Source of the DNA: CAWIVH01 sp963839475
GTDB lineage: Bacteria > Acidobacteriota > UBA6911
Assembly: GCA_963839475.1 (NCBI GenBank)
Contig: CAWIVH010000021.1
Span: 62,001 to 126,000, forward strand
Direction: 5' to 3'
Length of the DNA stretch: 64,000 nucleotides
Shown here: positions 8,255 to 17,708 of the stretch, in pieces
Numbering within the stretch: the stretch's first letter is position 1
Layout: each line of letters opens with the position of its first letter
The notes under the pieces: model-generated
The model's database searches: none
What the model was told of the DNA's origin: nothing
The model's input: the letters and a program-made list of their open reading frames with translations, nothing else
Program-made: the position numbers and the translations under genes

Positions 8255-10057
8255 ATGGCAGGAAGCACCGCCCAATACCTGAAACAGCTGCAAGAAATCT
8301 GGGCCCGGCTCAGCAGAAGCCAGCGTATGACGGTGGCATTTTTCGGGGCTGTCGTATTCTGCGGCCTCGCCATCGTAACTTATTTCATGAATCATGTGGA
8401 TTATCAGATCCTCTACCGGGATTTGAATCCCGAGGATGCCCAAGCGATCGCAACCAAGCTCAAAGAGGAAAAGCGGGATTACCAGGTACAGGGCAATTCC
8501 ATTCTGGTGGCCGGATCAACGACCGACGTCGACAAAATGAGACTCGAGATCGCCGGGTCAGGACTCGCTCGCAGCGGCAAGGTTGGGTACGAAATCTTCG
8601 ACAAAAGCCAGTTCGGGATGACCGATTTCACGGAGCAGTTGAATCTCCAGCGGGCTCTTGAAGGCGAGTTGGCGCGCACCATTTCGAGCCTGAATGAGAT
8701 TTCCCAGGCCCGCGTTCACCTGGTCATGCCCAAGGACTCCGTATTTGAGGACAAAAAAGAAGAGGCCAAAGCCAGCGTCGTACTGCGCCTGAAGAAGGGA
8801 ATTGAACTGTCGAAAGGGAGCATATCCGGAATCAAGGGAGTCGTGGCCGGCGCAGTGCCGGGACTGCGTCCCTACAACGTTTCGGTAGTGGATGACGAGG
8901 GCAGGCTGCTTGCCCAATCTGCCGGCAGCTCTGAGGATGGGCGCTCGGATCTGGAATCTGGAATCCGGGCTCAACTGGAAAAGGAAATGACGGCCAAAGT
9001 GGTTTCCATCCTGGAACCGGTGCTGGGGAAGGGAAAGGTCCACGCCAACGCTTCTATCGACCTGGATTTCAACACCACCGAACAGACGGAAGAGACCTTC
9101 AATCCCACCCCTCAGGCGATTGCGAGCCAGCAGAAAACAGAAGAGCGAATCGGGAGCAGCGGCATGGCTTCAGGGGTGCCCGGAACAGCCCCAACGCCGG
9201 CGACTCCGGCTGCTCAGGGCCAATCGGCATCATCCGACAGATCCAGACAGAGCGAGGTCACGAATTATGAGGTGAGCAAAATGGTTCGCCACACCGTTCA
9301 GCCCAAAGGAACGGTGCGACGGGTCTCGGTGGCGGTGATCCTCGATAACAAGACGGTCTTCAGGCAGGGTGCCGACGGCAAGTTCACCAGCTCAACGCAG
9401 CCTATTCCCGCCGAGGACCTGGAAAAGTGGCGCCAGCTGGTGCAAAGTGCCATTGGATACAACAAGGATCGCGGTGACACGGTTACGGTGGAAAACGTTC
9501 CATTTTTCACCGACATCCAGACCAGGGAAGAAGGGCCACAGGTTCCCTGGTACGGCGCCATTCTGCAGGGTGCTCCCAAGGTGGACCCGAATGACCCCTG
9601 GTACGTCCGCTACCAGCCGATACTCCTGCCGGCGATCAAATACATTTCATTCTTATTTTTGTTCCTGCTGATTTACCTCGTGCTTTTCCGTCCGATCAAA
9701 AAACGTGTGTTCCAGACTCTCGCCGTCATTGCGCCGTCTCCTGTCGCGGCTGCCCTGCCTGCCGCCGAGGGTGAAATGGGAGCAAGGGCGCTCGGCGCGG
9801 GGGGGCATTCGGAAGAGGAAGCGGCCATGGACTCTGCCGCTGCCACCATCGCACGGGAATCCGTGCCCGAACAGGATTTTGAAGCGTCTTTGCAGGCGCT
9901 CGATGATCAGATCGAACGGGAGTTCCTCAAAGAGGCTACCGTAGTGGATATGGATGAACGGAAGTACGCTGTGTTGCGGAAGAGGCTGTCCGACAAAGCG
10001 GTCAGAGAGCCAGAATTGATTTCCCAATTAATCAGGTCCTGGATCCAGGAGCGATAA
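8255..10057 (+). CDS. fliF: Flagellar MS-ring protein FliF
   Basis: A 600-residue inner-membrane protein that forms the MS ring. The start is ATG 8255, six bases after GGAG; a TTG nine codons upstream opens the same frame but overlaps the ribosome-binding site. A first membrane segment lies near residues 24-45, followed by the periplasmic YscJ/FliF domain (RDLNPEDAQAIATKLKEEKRDYQ, with SQARVHLVMPKDSVF) and a Ser/Pro/Ala-rich variable region (about 290-330). The second membrane segment (YISFLFLFLLIYLVLF) is near 465. The cytosolic tail ends with the FliG-binding helix. fliG starts directly after the stop codon. Confidence 0.97.
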   Translation: MAGSTAQYLKQLQEIWARLSRSQRMTVAFFGAVVFCGLAIVTYFMNHVDYQILYRDLNPEDAQAIATKLKEEKRDYQVQGNSILVAGSTTDVDKMRLEIAGSGLARSGKVGYEIFDKSQFGMTDFTEQLNLQRALEGELARTISSLNEISQARVHLVMPKDSVFEDKKEEAKASVVLRLKKGIELSKGSISGIKGVVAGAVPGLRPYNVSVVDDEGRLLAQSAGSSEDGRSDLESGIRAQLEKEMTAKVVSILEPVLGKGKVHANASIDLDFNTTEQTEETFNPTPQAIASQQKTEERIGSSGMASGVPGTAPTPATPAAQGQSASSDRSRQSEVTNYEVSKMVRHTVQPKGTVRRVSVAVILDNKTVFRQGADGKFTSSTQPIPAEDLEKWRQLVQSAIGYNKDRGDTVTVENVPFFTDIQTREEGPQVPWYGAILQGAPKVDPNDPWYVRYQPILLPAIKYISFLFLFLLIYLVLFRPIKKRVFQTLAVIAPSPVAAALPAAEGEMGARALGAGGHSEEEAAMDSAAATIARESVPEQDFEASLQALDDQIEREFLKEATVVDMDERKYAVLRKRLSDKAVREPELISQLIRSWIQER

Positions 10058-11089
10058 ATGGCTACGGCTACGGCTGAAAGAGAAAAACCGATTCTTGGGG
10101 TCAAGAAGGCTGCCATTCTCATGGTGCTTCTGGGGGACGAGGCCAGTGCCGCGATCTTCCGCCACCTCGCGGAGGACGAAGTGCAGGAGGTCAGCAAGGA
10201 AATTTCACGCCTCGGCAAAATCGAAAACGAAGTGGCGGATGAGATCATCGAAGATTTCTACCGGCTGACGGTAGCGCAGAATTTCCTGGCTCGCGGAGGT
10301 GCCGAATTCGCGCGCAAGCTCCTGGTAAAAGCCTTCGGCCAGGATGCATCGAAGAAGCTGCTGGACCGCCTCAACATAACGCTGCAGAGCACCCTCGTAG
10401 GATTTGACAGCCTGCAGAAAGCCGATCCGGCCCAGCTATCCAAATTCATTCAGGCCGAACAGCCACAGACGATCGCCCTCGTGCTGGCGCACCTCAACGC
10501 CGGCCAGGCTGCGGCGCTATTGAGTTCGCTGCCGGCTCAGCAGCGCGCGGATGTGATTATGCGCATGGCCAGTCTGGAACAGATTTCTCCCGACATCATC
10601 AATAAGATCACGACCATACTCGAGCAGAAGCTGAGATCGCTTGGCGATTTCAGCCGCGAAACCTTCGGCGGCATCCGCGCGGTGGCCGAATTGATCAATC
10701 GACTGGAAACCAAGGCCGCTGCTTCGATCCTCGAAAAGATCGAGAACGAGAACCCGGCTTTGGCCCTGACCATCCGCAACCTTATGTTCGTGTTCGACGA
10801 TATCCTCCTGATCGACGACGCGGGCATGCGGGAGATTATCCAGCGTGTGGACAAGAAGAACCTCACCGTCGCACTCAAAGGGTGCAGCGAGGAGATCAAA
10901 AGCCAGTTCTTCCGGAATATGTCCTCACGCGGCGTCGAAATGCTCAAGGAGGATATGGATGTCCTCGGCCCGGTCAAGATCAAGGCCGTGGAGGCGGCGC
11001 AGCAACAGATCGTCAGCATTGTCCGGAAGTTGGATGAAGACGGCGTCATCAGCCTGAAGGGCGGTGGCGGCGACGAATATGTAACTTAA
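10058..11089 (+). CDS. fliG: Flagellar motor switch protein FliG
   Basis: A 343-residue C-ring protein on the cytosolic face of the MS ring. It shows the N-terminal FliF-binding domain (KKAAILMVLLGDEASAAIFRHL), the middle EHPQ-like segment written here AEQPQTIALVLAHL, and a C-terminal torque domain with the charged helix that meets the stator (LIDDAGMREIIQRVDKKNLTVALKG). The length is normal. It begins at the base after the fliF stop, indicating translational coupling. Confidence 0.97.
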   Translation: MATATAEREKPILGVKKAAILMVLLGDEASAAIFRHLAEDEVQEVSKEISRLGKIENEVADEIIEDFYRLTVAQNFLARGGAEFARKLLVKAFGQDASKKLLDRLNITLQSTLVGFDSLQKADPAQLSKFIQAEQPQTIALVLAHLNAGQAAALLSSLPAQQRADVIMRMASLEQISPDIINKITTILEQKLRSLGDFSRETFGGIRAVAELINRLETKAAASILEKIENENPALALTIRNLMFVFDDILLIDDAGMREIIQRVDKKNLTVALKGCSEEIKSQFFRNMSSRGVEMLKEDMDVLGPVKIKAVEAAQQQIVSIVRKLDEDGVISLKGGGGDEYVT

Positions 11090-11122
11090 ACGCCTGCGTT
11101 CAGGTCATTCCTTTCTAGGCCG

Positions 11123-11842
11123 ATGAAAATTATCAAACAGGGTTCTCCCCAGGCAGCACTTGTGCAGCGGTTATCTTTCAGCTCACGCGCCGAGGCGCCG
11201 ATCAACGTGCCGGTCGATGTGCCCGAGTGGATGAGGGTTCAGGAAAGGATCACGGCCGCGTCGACGGAATCGGCCCAATTCCAGCTTCAGTCTCAACCCG
11301 AACCGCAGCCGCCTGCCGTTGACCTTGCGCTCCTGGAAAAAAGCGCCTATGAGAGCGGATTTCATCAGGGTGAAAAGGCGGGGCTCGCGATCGCCGAAAA
11401 AAAGATCGACGCCAGTATGCGGCGCTATTCCGAAGCGATTCTTGCGGTCGGGAAGCTTCGCTCCCAGCTCTATGCCCAGGTCGAGCGTGAGGTTGTCAAG
11501 CTGGCCGTCGCGGTAGCACGGAAAATTGTGCACCGGGAGGTCCGCCTGGACCAGGAAATCATCCAGACCCTGGTTAAAGTCGCACTCAGCCATGTAGCCG
11601 AGAAGTCGGCGGTGACCGTGCACCTTCACCCTCTCGACTACAGCTACCTGCTGGAGCACAAGGCCGAGCTATCAGCCGGGGGGGACGAAGGCCAGGATAT
11701 TGTGCTGCTGGCTGATAAATCGATCGACCGCGGCGGATGCCTGATTGAGACCTCATGCGGCGACATCGACGCCCGGATTGAAGAGGAATTCCGCGAGATC
11801 GAACGCAGTTTCTTCGAGGGTGCAGGCGACGATGGACAATGA
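11123..11842 (+). CDS. fliH: Flagellar export stator FliH
   Basis: 239 residues. FliH binds FliI and docks it at the export gate. The N-terminus is variable and Gln/Pro-rich. The C-terminal half (KLAVAVARKIVHREV...LIETSCGDIDARIEEEF) is the conserved FliH/YscL/V-type-ATPase-E-like region. The gene overlaps fliI by 11 bases. Confidence 0.94.
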   Translation: MKIIKQGSPQAALVQRLSFSSRAEAPINVPVDVPEWMRVQERITAASTESAQFQLQSQPEPQPPAVDLALLEKSAYESGFHQGEKAGLAIAEKKIDASMRRYSEAILAVGKLRSQLYAQVEREVVKLAVAVARKIVHREVRLDQEIIQTLVKVALSHVAEKSAVTVHLHPLDYSYLLEHKAELSAGGDEGQDIVLLADKSIDRGGCLIETSCGDIDARIEEEFREIERSFFEGAGDDGQ

Positions 11843-13160
11843 GAACCTGAATCTCGATCCGTACTTTGAGAAACTTCGCCGGTGCACCCCGGTCAAAATG
11901 ATCGGATCGGTGAAGCGCGCGGTCGGGCTCGTGGTTGAATCGCTGGGACCGCCGGTTTCGGTGGGAGAATTGTGCGAGATCGTGGGCAGGGAAGGGGCCC
12001 AGGGAATCCCTGCCGAGGTCATCGGTTTCCGGGACAGCTATGTGCTCTCGATGCCGCTCCATAAGGTGCATGGGGTCAAGCTGGGCGACAAGATTATGTG
12101 CCGGCGGAAACAGGCGAATGTGCCCGTGTCCCCGGCTCTGTTGGGACGCGTAATCGATGCGATGGGGAATCCGATCGACAACCTGGGACCCATCCAGGCG
12201 ATGGAACATTACCCGCTCAATCCGCCCAGCACGAATCCGCTTGAGCGACAAAGCATCCGGTCAGCTTTGGGTACCGGTATCCGCGCCATCGACGGGTTGC
12301 TGACATGCGGAAAAGGGCAGCGGATAGGCATTTTCGGCGGCAGCGGCGTGGGGAAAAGCACCCTGCTTGGCATGATGGCACGCTTCACATCCGCCGATGT
12401 CAACGTCATCAGCCTGGTCGGCGAACGTGGCCGTGAGGTTCGAGGATTCATTGAAAAAGATCTGGGCGAAGAGGGACTGAAACGCTCCGTAGTCGTCGTC
12501 TCGACCTCGGATCAGCCGCCGCTGCTCAGGATCAGGGCGGCCCAGGTGGCCACCTCCGTCGCCGAATATTTTCGCGACCAGGGCAAAGATGTGCTGCTGG
12601 TGATGGATTCCGTGACCCGCTTCGCCATGGCCCAGCGCGAGGTCGGTTTGGCCGCGGGAGAGCCCCCGTCCTCCAAAGGCTATACACCGTCGGTTTTCGC
12701 CATGCTGCCAAGGCTGCTCGAACGGGCCGGAAATTTCATCTCCGGAGGAAGCATCACGGGGTTTTATACCGTGCTGGTCGAAGGCGACGACATGAATGAT
12801 CCGATTGCCGATTCTGTTCGTTCGCTTCTGGATGGTCACATTGTGCTCAGCCGGGACCTCGCCTGGCGCAACCACTACCCCTGCATAGATATTCTTGCGA
12901 GTATCAGTCGTCTCATGCCGGAGCTCCTTCCAGCCTCCTACATGGCTCAGGCAGGTCGGATACGAGAATGGTTGTCGACCTATCAGAAAGCGGAAGATAT
13001 GGTGAATATCGGGGCCTATGTCAAAGGCAGCAATCCGAAAATTGACATGGCTTTGAGAAAGATCGATCCGGTGAACCATTTTCTGATTCAACGGAGCGAC
13101 GAAAAGGTCTCCGCTGAATCTGCTTTCGCTGCGGTCGAATCGCTCAACCGGGATTGCTGA
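11832..13160 (+). CDS. fliI: Flagellum-specific ATPase FliI
   Basis: A 442-residue ATPase of the flagellar type III export apparatus, related to F1 beta subunits. Walker A GGSGVGKST is at about residues 169-177, Walker B-like DVLLVMDSVTRFAMAQREVGLAAGEPP follows, and the C-terminal substrate/stalk region is complete. ATG 11832 lies inside the end of fliH and gives the usual FliI N-terminus; the longer open frame from 11745 runs through fliH and was not used. fliJ follows after one base. Confidence 0.96.
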   Translation: MDNENLNLDPYFEKLRRCTPVKMIGSVKRAVGLVVESLGPPVSVGELCEIVGREGAQGIPAEVIGFRDSYVLSMPLHKVHGVKLGDKIMCRRKQANVPVSPALLGRVIDAMGNPIDNLGPIQAMEHYPLNPPSTNPLERQSIRSALGTGIRAIDGLLTCGKGQRIGIFGGSGVGKSTLLGMMARFTSADVNVISLVGERGREVRGFIEKDLGEEGLKRSVVVVSTSDQPPLLRIRAAQVATSVAEYFRDQGKDVLLVMDSVTRFAMAQREVGLAAGEPPSSKGYTPSVFAMLPRLLERAGNFISGGSITGFYTVLVEGDDMNDPIADSVRSLLDGHIVLSRDLAWRNHYPCIDILASISRLMPELLPASYMAQAGRIREWLSTYQKAEDMVNIGAYVKGSNPKIDMALRKIDPVNHFLIQRSDEKVSAESAFAAVESLNRDC

Positions 13161-13161
13161 T

Positions 13162-13617
13162 ATGAAGCGATTTTCCTTCCCCCTCGAGACACTGCTGAAT
13201 CACAAGAAAATCATCGAAGATAAGGAACGGAACGAACTGCTGCGATTGCGGTCCCTGCTGCAAAAGGAAAGCAGCCTTCTCCAGGAACTGAAGGACCGGC
13301 ATCGCGAAACCCTTGAGGGTTTGGCGCAGCAGAGAGGTGCCGGAGCCGATCAGGCTGAAATCGAGTGGTTCTGCGTTTACCTGAACAGGCTCAAACATGA
13401 ACAGGAACAATCGCGAAAGAAAATCGCTGCGCTTGAAAAGGACGTGGAACGCCAAAAGACGGCGGTCGTTGAGGCTTCGAAGCAGATGAAGGTCATCGAT
13501 ACCCTCAAGTCAAAGCAGCATAGGCAATACGTCTCCGTCGCTGAGAAAGAAGAGCAGAAGGCCGTGGATGAGTTGGTTGTCATCCGATACCCGCAAAGCC
13601 GGCGAGATCCGCAATAG
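13162..13617 (+). CDS. fliJ: Flagellar export protein FliJ
   Basis: A 151-residue, almost entirely helical coiled-coil protein starting KRFSFPLETLLNHKKIIEDKE, the typical FliJ opening. FliJ is the central stalk of the FliH-FliI ATPase and delivers it to FlhA. Size and position directly after fliI support the call even though sequence conservation is low in this family. Confidence 0.92.
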   Translation: MKRFSFPLETLLNHKKIIEDKERNELLRLRSLLQKESSLLQELKDRHRETLEGLAQQRGAGADQAEIEWFCVYLNRLKHEQEQSRKKIAALEKDVERQKTAVVEASKQMKVIDTLKSKQHRQYVSVAEKEEQKAVDELVVIRYPQSRRDPQ

Positions 13618-13630
13618 CCACAGGAGCCTT

Positions 13631-16550
13631 ATGAAGGTCAATCCATTGTTGATCGCCCCGATGCAGGGTACCGAATCCGGCAGCCTGAAAACTGCCTGTG
13701 CCGATCAGGCGATTCCTGATTCGGGATTTCTCGCGATAATGAGCCAGATCGATTCGGAGGCCATGGACGGATCTGTCGAAAATCCCGCCCTTCAGGAGGG
13801 CCAAGGTGACGCGCGGTTCGAGGGTGCGGTTCAACGGCCGCGCACGGACGGGCAGTCTTCCTGTGAGGAAAATCTTCCGAACGAAAGTAGCGCAGCCATC
13901 GGAGCTGAGGTTGTTCAACCCAAACGCGGTGGCATGGAATCCGGCCTATCCTTGCGGGAAGCCTCAGGAAAAGGAGAAGACGAAAGCCAGGACCATCCAA
14001 TGGATTCCAGAACGTCTCCTGCACTCGGAGGATCCGGCCGCTTCAGCCGCAGGATGGCTCAACGGCATCCAAATCGCGCAGGGCTCATTGGAAATCCGCA
14101 ATGCACTATGGACGGCGCCATTGCCAGGCGAATCGATCCAATCGGAATCCAATGGTGGAAACGCCGCCTCCGGGAAGCAGCAGGAAATTTCCAAGCCGGG
14201 TCGGGAGACTGCGGGGTCGGGAGAAAATTCCACGTCGCAGGTTTACGGATCCCAGCAGCCGATTCAGGGAATCGAGATACCGAATCGGCGGCCGCTGTAT
14301 CATGCCAATTTCGGCGGTTGGGCAAGAACCTCATTCACGGAAGCAGCTTCTTCAGCCTCATCGGCGGATCTCTCTGCTTTCGCCGGATTTGTCGAAAAAC
14401 TTACCCCTTCCCTCAATGTTGCTGGGCCACCATCGGGAACGCCGGTCCAATCTATGAGCGGGACGGTCGGTCATTCGCCGGCGGCCGATGCATCCGGGAG
14501 TTTGCAGAGTTCCTCGCAGCCTAATTCAGGAGGTGAAGTGCTGCAGGTTCCCTCCGGCAGCAGGGCTCCCCTTGCCTCGAAACCGGCTGATGAGTTATTC
14601 GGCGCCACAACAGGCCTCAGGGAAGCCCCTGACGCGCGCCAGGGCATGGAGATCGCCACCATCCTCTCGCCATCGCAGGAGACGAAAGAAAGCCCTGAAC
14701 CTGCCGGAAGATCCCTCATAGCCGCAAATCAAGCGGTCTCCGACCAAGCGGAGGGCATCCGCTCCCCGGGGCCGAATCTTAAAGGCCTCGTTGAGCATAC
14801 GATCCTATCCAACCAGTCAGTAGCAACAGACGGAAACGTTCGTGCCGCAGGCATCGATTCACGAGTTCGGAATAACAGCGGAATGCCTGAAGCATCCAGC
14901 GGATCCATCGATCCTTCTCGGACAAATCAGCCGGAAAGCAATCCGGAAGCGACTGTCACGATGAAGCAGGCTGGAAATGCAGGAGGGGTTGGCGCTTCAG
15001 TCCCAACTTCAACCGTCGCCGGCTCCGGCCGTGCAACGAGCGAAGAATATAACCTTCGAGAGTCCTTGGATGATTCCGAGGAGTTCACTCGCTTTTTCCG
15101 GCCACTCCGATCCGCCGGACACGCATCTGCGGAGGGCTCAAGCCTCCCTTTGCAGCGAACTGCGAACGTGTCGAAGAATGTCGATTCCATGCCGGGTCGT
15201 GAAGCTTCTGTGTTCTCGTCGAGATTTCCTGCCAGCCAATCGGCTGCCTCACGGGGGGAAATTTCATCGACAGGAAACATGTCTTCTGAGCCGTCCCTGA
15301 TTGGGTTGAATAACAGTTCCTCTATGAACGATTCGAAGTCAGAGATCCCTCTCCCGAGCAACCTCCGACCCGTTGCCGAGATCCGGAAAGCCACAATTCT
15401 TGCGGCTGCCGACTCGGCGACCGAATCTTCAGGAGGGGGCAACGCTTCCGACCTAAACGCCCCCGACGAAAAACTGCAGGTGTCAAAATCGAGTCCGCAA
15501 ATCTCAGTTCAGCGAGGCCCCACGGATGCTACGGGAGTTAACACGGGGAGCATCCTGACCCAAGGAAGAGTTGCGACGGGCAATCAGGCCGATTCCATTC
15601 CGCTTGCCCATGGAACAAAGGGGCGCATGGCGACGGGTACGGCCAACGATCAGCCTGGCCTCAATCCTCCTGCCGAGGCAAGTGAGCGGGCAGCGGCGTA
15701 TCCTCAACGGTTTTCCTCGATTTTTGATGCATCAGCTGTCGCGGAGTCCGATTTGCCTGTGCCCGATTCGTCTCTCGGGGATTCGGCAGGCCGGATAGAA
15801 TCATCAGCCAATCGAGCGCAGTCCACCAAAAGCTCGGATAGTCCGATGCAGCTGTTCACGCCCGGTGATGCCACTGCTGTGCCGGTTAACCCGCCGACAG
15901 CTGCGGGGAAGTTCGTTCCCATGTCGCAGGCTCAAGATTCCGATGCTGTAAACCGCACGGTCGATTTCGAGCAAAAAGCGGCGGCTTCTCTCCGCCAGGT
16001 TGAACCGCGGAACGGAATTTCCATAGCACCTGCCCTCAACGCTGGACCCGTCCCTGATTCGCAGAAAGCTGCTGCGGCAGTCCCCAATCGGACCCAGGAG
16101 TTTATGACGGAGCTCTCGGGACGGATTCGATCCCAGGTCCATGCCGGCGACTCGCTGATCCGCATTCAAATCCGGCCCGATTATCTCGGTTACCTCGAGA
16201 TCCATGCGAAAAACGGCATTGAGGGACTCACAGCGAGGATTTCAACGGAATCCGGAGCTGTAAAATCACTCCTCGAAAACAACCTCTCCATGTTGCAGCA
16301 AAGCCTCCAGGATCAGGGCTTCAAAGTTGAGCGGATAGAGATCGTGGTCCATGATGCCCTGGGCCGAGGAATGACTTTTTCCCAGCAGCACACTTCCGGT
16401 CATTCGGAACACGGTCACTCCGGCCAATCCTCCTCATCGCCATCGGGATCTTTCAGCGGATCCGCCTCTGCCGCTGCTGAACAAGAATCCGCGGAACTGG
16501 GCACGCGCCCGGCAGTTGGACCCAACAGCACCTTCCACACCATAGCCTGA
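13631..16550 (+). CDS. fliK: Flagellar hook-length control protein FliK, reading frame interrupted by a frameshift
   Basis: The start is ATG 13631 behind AGGAG, giving MKVNPLLIAPMQGTES in one frame. The body and C-terminus are in the next frame, open up to 16550. The switch must fall between about 13,940 and 14,010, where residues of the first frame (REASGKGED) give way to the second (RLLHSEDPAASAAGWLNG); a purine-rich run there is a likely site. Read through, the protein is about 970 residues: a long Ser/Pro/Gly/Ala-rich, disordered ruler followed by the conserved Flg_hook domain (IRIQIRPDYLGYLEIHAKN...LLENNLSMLQQSLQDQGF) and a His/Ser-rich tail. FliK sets hook length and switches export from hook to filament proteins. 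The frameshift is either a sequencing error or a real mutation; the intact C-terminal domain favours error or a very recent change. Confidence 0.88.
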
Positions 16551-16673
16551 TTTGCCCAGTAGGCAAAATCTGCCTTCTCAAGCAAGCCTGCCGTCGCTCC
16601 TGACACTTCGAAGCATTGATGTAAACTATTGAAAAAAAACATCATAACTATAGTACAAGGTTTTTGCCAACAT

Positions 16674-16689
16674 TGGCACGCTGGTTGCA
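16674..16689 (+). promoter_or_regulatory. Sigma-54 promoter element of the hook operon
   Basis: TGGCACG-CTGG-TTGCA is a consensus -24/-12 sigma-54 promoter, with GG-N10-GC. It is 85 bases upstream of the GTG start at 16775 and begins the unit of the unknown gene, flgD, flgE and the diguanylate cyclase. Confidence 0.88.
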
Positions 16690-16774
16690 ATTACTTGTCT
16701 GTGCAGTGGGTCGCAAGATCCTGAAGCCCGATGCAGCAAAAGCACAAAAGTAAAACACAGGAGAAAGCAAATCA

Positions 16775-17374
16775 GTGAGAGCCGACATTCAAAACATCAA
16801 CAGTTTCGTAAACTCCGGCGCCTCCATTGCTCAAAGGAGCGCATCGGCCAGCAACAAAGCAGCCGCTGGAATCTTTACTCAGACCCTGGCTGCGGCTTCC
16901 TCCGCATTATCGGAGGACTCAAAAAGAGCGGTGTCCTCGCAGGTAAACCACTCCGCGCTTTCCCGGTTTTTGCACGCAACTCCTTTAGCCCTGAATAGCG
17001 ATGCCGCCCCGGCAGATAGCCGCACCCAGCGGGGGACGGCGAACAGCGGCAGCACGAGCTCGTCGGGGACCAGGATCGTCACTCCGTTCGGCGAATACAG
17101 CGGCAGCTCCAGAACCGCTGCTGGCAATACTTTCGTCGACAATAAGGCATGGGGGCCCCTGTCGGGAATGCGCGCCTATTTTTATACCCACCAGCCCGGG
17201 GAATGGATGTTCAACTCCGTTCTTCGCCAGGAATTTGCCAAGATATACGGCCAGAAAGCGCTGGTCACAGCCGATTGGACGTTTACAGTTCCGGAAAATG
17301 TTTCATCGGAATGGGTCACGACCCGTGAGGTTGATGAGACCGGCCGTCCGTTCCAGCGAACTACTATTACCTAG
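16775..17374 (+). CDS. Unknown protein encoded ahead of flgD
   Basis: I do not recognise this 199-residue protein. It starts with GTG 16775 behind GGAGAAAG. The first 120 residues are Ser/Ala/Thr-rich and look disordered, like an export-signal region. The last 75 are more ordered, with RIVTPFGEYSG, a GMRAYFYTHQPGEWMFNSVLRQEFAKIYG segment and a beta-rich end. There is no signal peptide or membrane segment. It is the first gene of the sigma-54 hook operon and flgD starts 11 bases after it, so a role in hook assembly or as an exported accessory protein is plausible but is inferred from position only. Confidence 0.85.
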   Translation: MRADIQNINSFVNSGASIAQRSASASNKAAAGIFTQTLAAASSALSEDSKRAVSSQVNHSALSRFLHATPLALNSDAAPADSRTQRGTANSGSTSSSGTRIVTPFGEYSGSSRTAAGNTFVDNKAWGPLSGMRAYFYTHQPGEWMFNSVLRQEFAKIYGQKALVTADWTFTVPENVSSEWVTTREVDETGRPFQRTTIT

Positions 17375-17385
17375 GAGAACGAACA

Positions 17386-17652
17386 ATGTCTGCAATCAGC
17401 CAGCTGAATCCCATTTATTCTCCGATGCAATCGCTAGCGGCGTCCGAGACCAACGGCACCAAGACCGACAATTTGACCGTAACCGGCAAAGATGAATTTC
17501 TCAAGCTCCTGGTAGCGCAGCTTCAAAACCAGGATCCGCTCAGCCCGCTGAAGAATGAAGAGTTTGTATCCCAGCTTGCCACATTTTCATCCTTGGAACA
17601 GCTCATCTCGATCAACGAAAACATCAAAAAAATGGTTGGAACCCCCGTATAG
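17386..17652 (+). CDS. flgD: Short hook-capping protein FlgD
   Basis: Only 88 residues, against roughly 140-230 in most FlgD proteins. The conserved N-terminal part is present (GKDEFLKLLVAQLQNQDPLSPLKNEEFVSQLATFSSLEQLISINENIKKM). The C-terminal tudor/fibronectin-like domains are absent. The frame ends in a normal stop and is followed after 56 bases by flgE, so this looks like a naturally minimal form rather than a broken gene. FlgD caps the growing hook outside the cell and guides FlgE polymerisation. Confidence 0.93.
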   Translation: MSAISQLNPIYSPMQSLAASETNGTKTDNLTVTGKDEFLKLLVAQLQNQDPLSPLKNEEFVSQLATFSSLEQLISINENIKKMVGTPV

Positions 17653-17708
17653 GCGGTTCAAGACCACTCATGAACAGTAATCCATTCAATTAGCAGGGGA
17701 GAGATAAC

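Noticed and set aside
12261..13091. 276-codon minus-strand frame inside fliI
   Set aside because: Antisense shadow of a conserved ATPase gene; His/Gln-rich composition typical of such shadows.
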